A stretch of DNA of 43,615 nt from an uncultured Butyrivibrio sp. (lineage in GTDB: Bacteria > Bacillota > Clostridia > Lachnospirales > Lachnospiraceae). The first letter of the stretch is position 1, and every line of letters begins with the position of its first letter. Where the stretch lies: NCBI GenBank assembly GCA_947168935.1, contig CAMVNV010000015.1, forward strand, positions 1 to 43,615. The letters are read 5' to 3'. Below are positions 18,201-24,599 of the stretch, one piece after another. The translations under genes and the position numbers were made by a program. The notes under the pieces were generated by a model. The model did no database searches. It was not told where the DNA came from and saw nothing but the letters and a program-made list of their open reading frames with translations.

Positions 18201-18358
18201 GCAAAGGCGGCTATAACTACTCCGCCCACTTCGAGATTAAAAAGATCACAGTGAAGAGAAGCATACACACAGAGCCACATAAGGCCCAAAAGCAATGTGG
18301 CGCTTATAAGTGTGTTGATAACCACTGTAGATTTTTTGTAGCTACTCAAATCTGCCAT
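15287..18358 (-). CDS. Hybrid histidine kinase with receiver and HPt domains
   Basis: About 1023 residues. The N-terminal part has about seven membrane helices (to about residue 315), including a possible extracytoplasmic loop at about 240-285. A HAMP-like linker and coiled coil (about 312-395) precede HisKA, with phospho-acceptor His400 in SNMSHEIRTP. The ATPase domain has ADTGIGI and GSGLGMSI. A receiver follows with IFLDHRMPEMDG (Asp about 700), then an HPt domain with KVHAIKSSS (His about 878). The protein can thus carry a full phosphorelay, probably passing phosphate to the double-receiver protein downstream. The start is uncertain: ATG at 18358 has GAGGTG at a long 13-base distance, while ATG at 18379 has no ribosome site. 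The tandem GGA-hairpin repeat lies immediately upstream. Confidence 0.9.
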   Translation of the reverse strand: MADLSSYKKSTVVINTLISATLLLGLMWLCVYASLHCDLFNLEVGGVVIAAFAVMPYLILGGLYGYFVSLISFLIMFIYVLIADSDNVYKMSINLAVLLCFSLAGQYRMFSTWIKTAITAAATLLITTFMQFFTIVVVDGKQYTLDAYPLFMKYFFRGIVVAFLTAFLLHFYFTKAPDNLKYPFPVSVTYTSFYYSDIELQAGFKKTKVSIKITAIIILLEIILGIFVAIFMIALFPDIKSIMISNIERGELLGKLSGTVSEAEIQEDINNFVFTLDATTLSYDIKMLLLMLCVGVPIAGIANFYTKVAIGAPLGRMSDFMREYADADDDSKLIVGRKVENLNVKSHDEIKVVNDSIKKTVYAIEKYICHINEEHELEKELEIAKKSSESKSSFLSNMSHEIRTPINAILGMDEMILRESHQEEILNYAENIRSAGNNLLGIVNDILDFSKIEAGKLEIVPVEYAVSSVLNDLVNMIKKKSEDKGLELKVKIDPEIPNILYGDEIRIKQVITNILTNAVKYTKEGSVTLDIHIKERKDDDIVINVSVADTGIGIKEEEMPKLFSAFERIDERHNRTVEGSGLGMSITQDLLDMMNSKLEVESIYGKGSTFTFDLEQKIVDETPIGDFDQALKRSIASRNKYRESFIAPDAKILVVDDTKMNLTVIEGLLKKTQLQIDTATSGRECLELLHKNKYDMIFLDHRMPEMDGIQTFRIIKKHELIDKEKTQVIALTANAVSGSRDLYMAEGFDDYISKPIDPTLLEVVILKFLLPKGLAIVTDDNDCKEKDPKAKQTSKKSTSGKENIEKEEYGSFDPDSQVPKWIRNISGIDVNKGLYNCGSPTGYEDALRLYEEGADESISIIENAFETSDYDNFTIKVHAIKSSSRIIGAGKLGTLAEELEKAGNDQNDDIIKSKTPVLLKEYIELVDSIRRADPKRDGQEEGGKAKEPISFDQLKEAYDAMTEIAQMYDYDSMIMVLNQIDEYELPKEQETIYKKLKEAIHKADWNEINVGLKQALKVLSGSN

Positions 18359-18390
18359 AAAAAAACCGATACACCTCATCAAACAATGTT

Positions 18391-18448
18391 GAAGATATAG
18401 GACATATCTAGTACATGTTTAGAAGTTCATGGATGAACTTCTATGTAC
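18391..18448 (+). repeat. Two-hairpin GGA element, copy 2 (first of a tandem pair)
   Basis: 58-base unit. Hairpin one is GATAT-AGGAC-ATATC (18394-18408). A spacer TAGTACATGTTT follows. Hairpin two has arms AGAAGTTCAT (18421-18430) and ATGAACTTCT (18433-18442) around GG. Outer GTACAT and ATGTAC can add a further helix. GGA is exposed in both loops only on the plus strand, which is antisense to the flanking genes. Confidence 0.75.
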
Positions 18449-18506
18449 GAAGATATAGGACATATCTAGTACATGTTTAGAAGTTCATGGATGAACTTCT
18501 ATGTAC
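18449..18506 (+). repeat. Two-hairpin GGA element, copy 3 (second of the tandem pair)
   Basis: Base-for-base repeat of the unit at 18391-18448, directly abutting it, with hairpins at 18452-18466 and 18479-18500. The identity points to a recent duplication or active maintenance. A run of seven Ts follows at 18540-18546, but I see no clear hairpin in front of it. Confidence 0.75.
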
Positions 18507-18590
18507 GAAAGACAGCATAGTCCAATGAGTATATCGGCATTTTTTTCATAATGATGTAGTTTTAATAAGCGCCTTTTGGTCCTTTATAGA

Positions 18591-19724
18591 TCAAAGTGAA
18601 TGAGTTTCAATATAATCTGACATTAAAAGCCAGTCAATATCCACTACTCTTGATAACCACTCTGCGCACAAAGCGGTATATTCTTCATCAGATATCTGGT
18701 ATTCAGGTTTCTTGGCGGCATTGTCAAGATCTGCTGTATCAGGGCCTTCTACGTGAACATCGCCTTCCCAGTATCCAAGGAACTCATCTTCTACAAATCC
18801 TGTATTACCCCAGTCGGTGCCATCAGGATCTACAAGCGATGGATCAAAATGGTATTTCCATGTACCAGAGTATGCAGCTCCGCTACTTCCATCTTCATAA
18901 AAGCTGCCATCATCTCCTAGCCAGAGGGAACATCTGCATCCACCTTCAAAGATATGAACAGGCTTACCATCTATAAGGGTATATACTCTTTCAAATATGC
19001 TTGTGGAAGTCCACTCATCGCCATTTGCCACGCCAAAGATAAGCTCAAATACGCCGTCGCTGTTAAGATCTACATAGGTATATCTAACATTGTTGATGTC
19101 AAAGCCATAGTCCATCTCAAAGTTTGAACCAAGCTTTTGTGTTTCGTTTTCTTTAAAGCCCGGATTAAGAATTCCAAATTCACTAAGCTCAAAATCTCTT
19201 TTTTCATCTACAAGGGAATACTCAGGAGAGACTGATATATCATCTAGTATTCCGCGACCTTCATTCATCCATTCCAGATTTTCTTCATAGATGTCGTAGG
19301 TCTCCTGGAAGGCGTCTTTATATAGCTCGTCGTATTCTTCGATTATGGTCTGGTCTGTAAGTCTGTAGATATAGCCATCGCCTTCTTTTACAAGATAGGT
19401 GCGGTCATAGAGGCCTTCCTGGGGGCCAATTCCAGATGATGCCTGGTCTGATCCACTTTCGGAATCGTCTTCTGTAGAACTATCTGCTGCGCTATCTGAC
19501 TTTTCCTTGGAAGCATCTGCGTTTTCATCTTCGGTTTGGTCTTTGGACTCACCTTCGGATGTAGTTTCTTCTTTGGTCTCATCTTTGGTTTCTTCTGTAG
19601 CCGCATCGTCTTTACTAGCAACTGATGCTTCTTCGCTGCTTCCACTTCCTGGCAAGGAGAGATCTCCGCAGGCTGTCATTGCAACTGCTGATAATAGGAA
19701 GATAGCTATTGCTCTTTTTTTCAT
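18591..19724 (-). CDS. Lipoprotein with acidic linker and EF-hand-like motif
   Basis: 377 residues. Signal peptide with a lipobox ending MTACG, followed by a long Ser/Glu/Asp/Lys linker (about 25-100) that would lift the rest off the membrane. The folded part contains VDLNSDGVFELIFGVA, a calcium-binding-like D-x-N-x-D-G-x-x-E motif of the kind seen in repeat-containing surface proteins. No enzymatic motif is recognised. AAAGGA precedes the ATG. Its linker style and size class resemble the lipoprotein at 8317-10095, but the folded domains differ. Function unknown. Confidence 0.7.
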   Translation of the reverse strand: MKKRAIAIFLLSAVAMTACGDLSLPGSGSSEEASVASKDDAATEETKDETKEETTSEGESKDQTEDENADASKEKSDSAADSSTEDDSESGSDQASSGIGPQEGLYDRTYLVKEGDGYIYRLTDQTIIEEYDELYKDAFQETYDIYEENLEWMNEGRGILDDISVSPEYSLVDEKRDFELSEFGILNPGFKENETQKLGSNFEMDYGFDINNVRYTYVDLNSDGVFELIFGVANGDEWTSTSIFERVYTLIDGKPVHIFEGGCRCSLWLGDDGSFYEDGSSGAAYSGTWKYHFDPSLVDPDGTDWGNTGFVEDEFLGYWEGDVHVEGPDTADLDNAAKKPEYQISDEEYTALCAEWLSRVVDIDWLLMSDYIETHSL

Positions 19725-19838
19725 AAAATATGTCCTTTCAATATGTAATGCAGGTGAATGATAAAATCATGGCACCCACTAATGAACTAAGTTGTCTTGA
19801 TGATAATAAGAATATACTAAAATTATACATTCGTAAAT

Positions 19839-19874
19839 AATACCGATGCAAGGAAAGTTCCCTACATCGGTATT
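19839..19874 (-). terminator. Hairpin after the radical SAM gene
   Basis: Arms AATACCGATG and CATCGGTATT with a second complementary pair GGAA/TTCC inside the loop, about 40 bases beyond the radical SAM stop. Only a short T-rich stretch follows, so it may be a terminator or an mRNA-stabilising structure. Confidence 0.5.
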
Positions 19875-19913
19875 AAAGAGTACTATTCATATCCAGGAGT
19901 AGATCTTATAAGA

Positions 19914-21416
19914 TCATGCGCCTTCATTCTCTTTTGGTCTGTTATCACTGTGCTCATCTTTAGGCGTAACACATAATTCAAGCTTCTTTATGCTTTCCAA
20001 TTTTTCCGGTGCATAATTCTCATAAGCTTTTTTGAAGTGTTTCTGGCTAGCCCAGATTTCATCTGCAACCGGCCCCCACTCTTTTGAATAGGAATCACAC
20101 TTAGCACAGAGATGCTCTACACTTTCCTCTGATTCTTCATTGGTTCCATGAGCTCCGGATCTGGCCACCATATCTCTTAGCAGCTCAGGATTTTCAAGCA
20201 TAGGACAGGGTCTTAAATGATTCTTGTTAAATGGCTGTCCCTTATGATATTCCATAAACAGAGGACTCTGGAGCATTTCAAGTATTGAATGCGTATGAAT
20301 GTTAGTGTTGGAGAAGTGAATAAATACGCAGGGTTCAGCATCTCCGCTTGAATTGATATGGAAGTAATTTCTGCCTCCTGCAATACATCCGCCAACAGCT
20401 TCACCGTCATTCTGGAAGTCCATTGGGAAAAAGCCTATATCGCACTTATCACTTCTAAGGTATCTTATTCTATCCACCATCTTCTTTCTCTGTTCTACTG
20501 TAGGCATCAACTCAGGAACAGCGTTATTGCCAACCGGCATATAGTGGAAGAAGAATCCGAATCTTGCACCTTTTTCAGCGATGAATTCAATAAACTTAGG
20601 ATCCGTTACTGCCTCAATGTTATTTCTTGTATAGCAGATGGAAGTTCCATATACTATTCCGTACTTCTTGAATAAGTCCATGGCCTTCATGACAGCATCA
20701 TAGTGTCCTATTCCACGTCTTGCATCATTTGTATCTGGAGTTCCTTCGATAGAAAGCTGGAACGTGATATTTCCAAGCCTTACAACTTCTTTACAGAAAT
20801 CCTCATCAATAAGGGTGGAGTTGTCATAAATAGAAAATTCTACATCATTGTGCTTTTCAGCAAGCCTAAGTACATCCTTTTTTCTTACAAGAGGTTCTCC
20901 TCCTGTCATCATGTAAAGGTATACTCCAAGCTCTTTTCCCTGAGTAACGATCTTATCCATGTCTTCAAAAGACAGGTTGTGTTTGGGACCATATGTTCCT
21001 GACCAACAACCCTGGCAATGCATATTGCAGGCACTTGTGGGATCAAAAAGGATCAGCCACGGGATATTGCAACCATACTTCTTCCTGTTGGCCCTGATCA
21101 TCTTAGTACCTCTGAAAAAAGCTTCATAGCCAAGGTTAAGCATAAGCATCTTCGCCACATGTGGATCAGTGTCATCAACCACTTTGTTAAGGAACTTGAC
21201 CCATCTGTTGTCAGGATCTTTAAACGCAGCTCTTACTTTATCGAGACTATCTTTTTTAGCTCCGTTTTTGCCCCAGAATATCTCTGCCTCATCTACAAGT
21301 TTAAGATATGTCTGCGTTCTGTTTTCTGACTTGTCGAGGTTAGAAAGAAATCTGTCAATTAGTATACTAAATGCCTGTCTTTGAGCTTTGTGAGAAATAT
21401 TTTCTACCAGCTGCAT
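19914..21416 (-). CDS. Radical SAM protein with C-terminal Cys-rich extension
   Basis: 500 residues. The [4Fe-4S]/SAM site is the CxxxCxxC motif at Cys130, Cys134 and Cys137 (SACNMHCQGCWSG), followed by the GGEP motif (MMTGGEPLV). The C-terminal third adds many Cys: GGCIAGG, AEPCVFIHF, RPCPML and HLCAKC. These could bind a second cluster in the manner of SPASM/twitch domains. The N-terminal 110 residues are helical and not recognised. The substrate cannot be told from sequence. GGGAGG lies about 10 bases before the ATG. It is transcribed divergently from a TetR gene, with a GTTACA-type palindrome between them, so it is the likely target of that repressor. Confidence 0.85.
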   Translation of the reverse strand: MQLVENISHKAQRQAFSILIDRFLSNLDKSENRTQTYLKLVDEAEIFWGKNGAKKDSLDKVRAAFKDPDNRWVKFLNKVVDDTDPHVAKMLMLNLGYEAFFRGTKMIRANRKKYGCNIPWLILFDPTSACNMHCQGCWSGTYGPKHNLSFEDMDKIVTQGKELGVYLYMMTGGEPLVRKKDVLRLAEKHNDVEFSIYDNSTLIDEDFCKEVVRLGNITFQLSIEGTPDTNDARRGIGHYDAVMKAMDLFKKYGIVYGTSICYTRNNIEAVTDPKFIEFIAEKGARFGFFFHYMPVGNNAVPELMPTVEQRKKMVDRIRYLRSDKCDIGFFPMDFQNDGEAVGGCIAGGRNYFHINSSGDAEPCVFIHFSNTNIHTHSILEMLQSPLFMEYHKGQPFNKNHLRPCPMLENPELLRDMVARSGAHGTNEESEESVEHLCAKCDSYSKEWGPVADEIWASQKHFKKAYENYAPEKLESIKKLELCVTPKDEHSDNRPKENEGA

Positions 21417-21440
21417 ACTTGTCTTACCTCCCCATGAAGT

Positions 21441-21471
21441 GTTACAATCATCCTGTTGTTACAAGTGTAAC
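21441..21471. promoter_or_regulatory. Candidate TetR operator
   Basis: Perfect 14-base palindrome GTTACAAGTGTAAC (21458-21471), with a further GTTACAA half-site at 21441. TGTAAC half-sites recur near 21538 and 21558. All lie between the radical SAM gene and the divergent TetR gene. The palindrome sits about 42 bases upstream of the radical SAM start, suited to blocking its promoter. Confidence 0.55.
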
Positions 21472-21562
21472 GCCGCCGTATTAAGAATACAACAATTCTG
21501 CCCTCGGACATGACAATAGCTGCCACATTTGAAGCGATGTAACATAATTGGATTTTTTGTAA

Positions 21563-21655
21563 CGTCGGAGATTAAGTTTGAAAATAAAATTTTCAAACTT
21601 CACAAAGTGGTGTCGCGAGCTCCACCACTTCAACCATTAGTCACTCGTTTCACTC
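21563..21655 (-). repeat. Double-hairpin intergenic element with GTGACTAATG box, copy 1
   Basis: In plus orientation: AT-rich hairpin with arms AAGTTTGAAAAT and ATTTTCAAACTT, then a hairpin with arms AAGTGGTG and CACCACTT around TCGCGAGCTC, then CATTAGTCACTCG and a CACTCG repeat. Read on the minus strand this is GTGACTAATG, hairpin, AT-rich hairpin, the same order as in the two copies at 37207-37386. It lies in the leader of the TetR gene. Confidence 0.6.
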
Positions 21656-21672
21656 GTGACATGAGGTTAAAA

Positions 21673-22257
21673 ATGAAAACTACAAAAGAAACTATGACAG
21701 AAATGCAGAAAAAAGAAGTTCTTCGAATGAATAATAAGGAATCCAATCAGCTTACCAGAGAATGTCTGCAGCTTTCGCTGATGCATCTAATGGGTGAACA
21801 TCCATATGAAAAGATCACAGTCAGTGAAATCGTACGCCGTGCCGGAGTCTCAAGGACGGCCTTCTATCGTAACTACAATGATAAAGAAGATATTCTGCAT
21901 GAACTTGGTAACAGGATGATAAAGAGCATCGCAGAAATAAGTGAACGGCCTGAACTTCATGAAAATCCGCATCAGTGGTTTGAACTTGTATTTCGAACTG
22001 TTCGCAGAGATAAAGACACTATTGCCCTGCTTGATCAGGCGGGTATTCTTCAAAGTGAACTCTTCTCCGGCAAATCAATTTCAAAGCTTCTGTATACTAC
22101 AGCTGATACTGATACCAAGTACATAAGACTTGCAGCTGAAGCCGCTTTCTTCCAGATACTCATAAGCTGGTTCAGGGATGGCATGCAGGAAGATGAAAAG
22201 CACATGGCTGATATCTGCGTTGAAATCTTTGAAAACATGATGACGAAGCTTCCGTAA
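21673..22257 (+). CDS. TetR/AcrR family transcriptional regulator
   Basis: 194 residues. The N-terminal helix-turn-helix is typical: ITVSEIVRRAGVSRTAFYRNYNDKE (split here as ITVSEIVRRAG and VSRTAFYRNY), at about residues 43-75. The C-terminal ligand domain is helical and diverges from well-known members. Start at 21673: GAGGT lies 7 bases upstream, and the open frame before it runs through the hairpin element, so is non-coding. It is divergent from the radical SAM gene, with which it shares candidate operators, so it probably represses that gene or itself. Confidence 0.85.
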   Translation: MKTTKETMTEMQKKEVLRMNNKESNQLTRECLQLSLMHLMGEHPYEKITVSEIVRRAGVSRTAFYRNYNDKEDILHELGNRMIKSIAEISERPELHENPHQWFELVFRTVRRDKDTIALLDQAGILQSELFSGKSISKLLYTTADTDTKYIRLAAEAAFFQILISWFRDGMQEDEKHMADICVEIFENMMTKLP

Positions 22258-22263
22258 TGATTT

Positions 22264-22401
22264 CTAGGAGTTTATTACAAGTAAGTCCGGCTCTACGTGA
22301 CATGTTAGAAATAGTATATCTACTCCAGCTGCTTTAGCATCTTCAAAAGCTTTTGCAAACTCAGGATGGGTGTTTACATTGGGCCTGACTTCCGATACGC
22401 C
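22264..22401 (-). pseudogene. sfsA: 3' remnant of an sfsA-like gene
   Basis: The encoded VRPNVNTHPEFAKAF and AAGVDILFLTCHVEPD match the C-terminal end of SfsA (sugar fermentation stimulation / DNA-binding) proteins, where a RP..dIDPeFa..L..A..aGVeila.. pattern closes the domain. Only about 45 residues remain; the N-terminal OB-fold and nuclease-like core are missing. The open frame extends upstream to 22488, but that part does not resemble SfsA. The intergenic stretch of 339 bases around it holds no other gene. Confidence 0.6.
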
Positions 22402-22596
22402 GTCCATCCTAGTATTCATCATACCAGTAATCTTCCGCCGCGTCGTAGGATGTGCTTCTATTTGCATATTTCGGAATAAATTGTTCAAGAAAAAAGCCGA
22501 TAATATAAACGGTTATTCTTTTTTATAGGCTTACAAACATTCATACTAGTGTGTTGACTCGTTCATCTTTAATCAAATTACAAAGGGGTAAATAAT

Positions 22597-22791
22597 ATGA
22601 ATCCAGAAAAACAGGCCTGCACATGTAAGAATATCAAATATAAAGATATCATTAATTTGGTATTATCGGGTGTTACTGAGGTCAAAGATGTTCAGGAGAA
22701 GCTCCGCTATGGAACCGGGTGCGGCAAGTGTGTGGAATTCATAGAATTTCTGATCAAGGATGTAGCGGCTAATCCAGGAAATTATAAATAA
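22597..22791 (+). CDS. BFD-like [2Fe-2S]-binding protein
   Basis: 64 residues, whole protein equal to one BFD-like domain. The four cluster Cys occur as C-x-C near the N-terminus (ACTCKN) and C-x-x-C near residue 47 (TGCGKCVEF), the spacing typical of bacterioferritin-associated ferredoxin and NifU-linked domains. It probably passes electrons or helps iron release or Fe-S assembly; no partner gene adjoins. AAAGGGG lies 8 bases before the ATG. A TTGACT box at about 22553 suggests its own promoter, and a strong terminator follows. Confidence 0.85.
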   Translation: MNPEKQACTCKNIKYKDIINLVLSGVTEVKDVQEKLRYGTGCGKCVEFIEFLIKDVAANPGNYK

Positions 22792-22802
22792 TGTCTTTTT
22801 TC

Positions 22803-22850
22803 AAAAAAATAAAGGAATCAGCACGTTTAACGCGTCTGATTCCTTTTTCT
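22803..22850. terminator. Bidirectional terminator
   Basis: Arms AAAGGAATCAG (22811-22821) and CTGATTCCTTT (22836-22846) with a run of As before and Ts after, between the BFD gene (plus) and the NSS transporter (minus), both of which end here. Confidence 0.85.
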
Positions 22851-22856
22851 TATTTA

Positions 22857-24212
22857 TTAAGCAAGACCTGTTAAGAACAGAATAAATATCAGAACAGGAA
22901 GTACAAATCTGAAGTAATACTTCAGGAAAGATGGGAGCTTAACGCCCTCTCCTGTGTTAACTTCTTCCTGGTACTTATCGAATCCCCATCCCCATTTTGT
23001 TACGCAGAATAAGAGGAATATGATGGCACCTATTGGAAGGAAGAGGTTACTTACCATAAAGTCTTCTGAATCCAGGATGTCCTTGTTTCCAATAATTGTA
23101 ACGCCCTTGAGGATATTGTAGCCAAGTGCGCAAGGTGTGCAGGTCACAAGAAGGATTATGTAGTTGATAAGTGATGACTTCTTTCTGGACCAGCCAAAGT
23201 TATCAATGCCTACAGCAATGATATTTTCAAATACAGCGATTACTGTAGAAAAGCTTGCAAAGGTCATGAATACGAAGAACAGTGTGCCCCAGAGTCTTCC
23301 AAAGTTCATGTGAATGAAGATCTCAGGAAGTGTGATAAAAATAAGTGAAGGGCCTGCTGTTGTCTCGATTCCGTATGAGAAGCAAGCAGGGAATATGATA
23401 AGTCCTGAAAGTATAGCTATAAGTGTATCAAGGAGGCAGATTCTAAGTGATTCTCCCACAAGACCTTTATTCTTGTGCATATAGCTACCAAATATCTCCA
23501 TGGATGCTGCTCCAAGTGATAAGGTGAAAAAGCTCTGGTTCATTGCTGCTGTTATAACTTTTCCAAGTCCTACTGTTTTAACTGACTTAACAGATGGAAG
23601 CAGATAGAATTTGATACCTTCTGCTGCGCCTGAAAGTGTAGCACTGTTGATGGCAAGGACGATGATAAGTACTATAAGCGCGATCATCATGAACTTTGTG
23701 ATATTCTCAATACCCTTCTGAAGTCCCATGGCACATACAACGATGCCGAATGTAACTGTAAGGATCATAAAGAACATAGCCTGCTTTGGAGATGCAAGCA
23801 TGTCATCAAACACCTGTGCAACAGTATTTTCTGTATTTACAGTTTCGAATCTGCCTGTTGCAAACTTGATCATGTAGTTGATCATCCAGCCAGATACTGT
23901 TGTGTAGTACATCATGAGCATAAGATTGGCTATAAAGCAGACCCATCCATGGATATGCCACTTAGTGCCCTTTGGCTCAAGGACCTTATAAGCCTGAACT
24001 ACGCTCTTTCTGCTGGCTCTTCCCACAGCCAGCTCCATTGTAAGAATCGGCGCCCCCATAATAAGCAGAAACAGGAGGTAGAAAAGAACAAACAGTCCAC
24101 CGCCGTTCTGACCTGTAATATATGGAAATTTCCATACATTACCTATACCGATTGCGCATCCTGCGCTGACAAGGATAAATCCAAGTCTTGATTTGAAATT
24201 CTCTCTTTCCAT
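22857..24212 (-). CDS. Sodium-dependent transporter of the NSS (LeuT/SNF) family
   Basis: About 451 residues and 11-12 membrane helices. The first helix carries the family signature GIGNVWKFPYITGQNGGG, which forms the sodium and substrate sites in LeuT. NSS members import amino acids or related amines with Na+; the substrate here cannot be deduced. The ATG at 24212 is chosen because GGGAAAAG precedes it; a TTG at 24224 overlaps that site. It stands alone, with an extended -10 promoter at 24337-24345 and a strongly folded 95-base leader between promoter and gene, so its expression is probably controlled through the leader RNA. Confidence 0.9.
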   Translation of the reverse strand: MERENFKSRLGFILVSAGCAIGIGNVWKFPYITGQNGGGLFVLFYLLFLLIMGAPILTMELAVGRASRKSVVQAYKVLEPKGTKWHIHGWVCFIANLMLMMYYTTVSGWMINYMIKFATGRFETVNTENTVAQVFDDMLASPKQAMFFMILTVTFGIVVCAMGLQKGIENITKFMMIALIVLIIVLAINSATLSGAAEGIKFYLLPSVKSVKTVGLGKVITAAMNQSFFTLSLGAASMEIFGSYMHKNKGLVGESLRICLLDTLIAILSGLIIFPACFSYGIETTAGPSLIFITLPEIFIHMNFGRLWGTLFFVFMTFASFSTVIAVFENIIAVGIDNFGWSRKKSSLINYIILLVTCTPCALGYNILKGVTIIGNKDILDSEDFMVSNLFLPIGAIIFLLFCVTKWGWGFDKYQEEVNTGEGVKLPSFLKYYFRFVLPVLIFILFLTGLA

Positions 24213-24236
24213 AACTTTTCCCAATTTATTAGTATT

Positions 24237-24333
24237 TTTTATGTCCGTGTGCTAAAAAGATGCAAAATACAGGCATCTGTTTGACGCTTTGCCGCGTTTA
24301 TGCTTTTACGCACTAAATCGCACAGACATAAAA
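24237..24333 (-). promoter_or_regulatory. Structured leader RNA of the NSS transporter gene (riboswitch or attenuator candidate)
   Basis: On the minus strand TTTTATGTC+TGTGC (24320-24333) pairs with GCACA and GACATAAAA (24237-24252), a 14-bp closing helix with a 2-base bulge. Inside are GCGT/ACGC arms and a hairpin GATGC/GCATC followed by TTTTT (about 24255-24278), which looks like an intrinsic terminator. The promoter's expected start point falls at the first arm. I do not recognise a known riboswitch class. Confidence 0.5.
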
Positions 24334-24336
24334 TAT

Positions 24337-24345
24337 ATCATAGCA
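24337..24345 (-). promoter_or_regulatory. Extended -10 promoter of the NSS gene
   Basis: Minus strand TGCTATGAT, with a weak TTCCTA box 17 bases upstream. Transcription would start near 24330, exactly at the folded leader. Confidence 0.5.
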
Positions 24346-24381
24346 TAATTAATGTATTTTAGGAACAGTTAAATTAATTTT

Positions 24382-24417
24382 CATCAAGAAAATCCCACCT
24401 GCAATCGCAGGTGGGAT
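24382..24417 (-). terminator. Strong hairpin between NSS and pgi promoters
   Basis: Perfect 11-bp stem ATCCCACCTGC / GCAGGTGGGAT with loop of four, followed on the minus strand by TTTTCTT. No minus-strand gene ends here, so it may insulate the NSS promoter from antisense transcription. Confidence 0.55.
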
Positions 24418-24423
24418 GTACCG

Positions 24424-24474
24424 GATCCAGGATGGATCTTAGCACATGTTCAGAAATACACGGATGTATTTCTA
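24424..24474 (+). repeat. Two-hairpin GGA element, copy 4 (upstream of pgi)
   Basis: Hairpin one is GATCC-AGGAT-GGATC (24424-24438). Spacer TTAGCACATGTTC. Hairpin two has arms AGAAATACA (24452-24460) and TGTATTTCT (24465-24473) around CGGA. Compared with the 18.4-kb copies both stems change in a compensating way while loops AGGAY and NGGA stay. It lies before the likely pgi promoter. Confidence 0.7.
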
Positions 24475-24510
24475 TACAAAAAAACGTTTTCCTAAAAAAA
24501 TGTTACTTTT

Positions 24511-24541
24511 TTGTCATTCTGCACCGAATATGTATTATAAT
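24511..24541 (+). promoter_or_regulatory. Putative promoter of pgi
   Basis: TTGTCA (24511-24516) and TATTAT/TATAAT (24533-24541), spacer 16 bases to the first of the two overlapping -10 choices. About 60 bases before the start codon. Confidence 0.6.
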
Positions 24542-24599
24542 AAAGTGTGTGCGTACAAATACACATTAATCTAGCCAATTAAAGAAAGAGGTATAAGTA

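Noticed and set aside
21529-21672. Upstream extension of the TetR reading frame
   Set aside because: It runs through the hairpin element and has no ribosome site; GAGGT sits correctly before the ATG at 21673.
22303-22325. ACATGTTAGAAATA resembling the spacer of the GGA element
   Set aside because: Lies in the SfsA remnant's coding sequence and lacks both hairpins.
22500-22530. Hairpin CCG...CGG with a T-run near 22490-22530 as terminator
   Set aside because: Only three to four base pairs and no gene whose end it would serve clearly.
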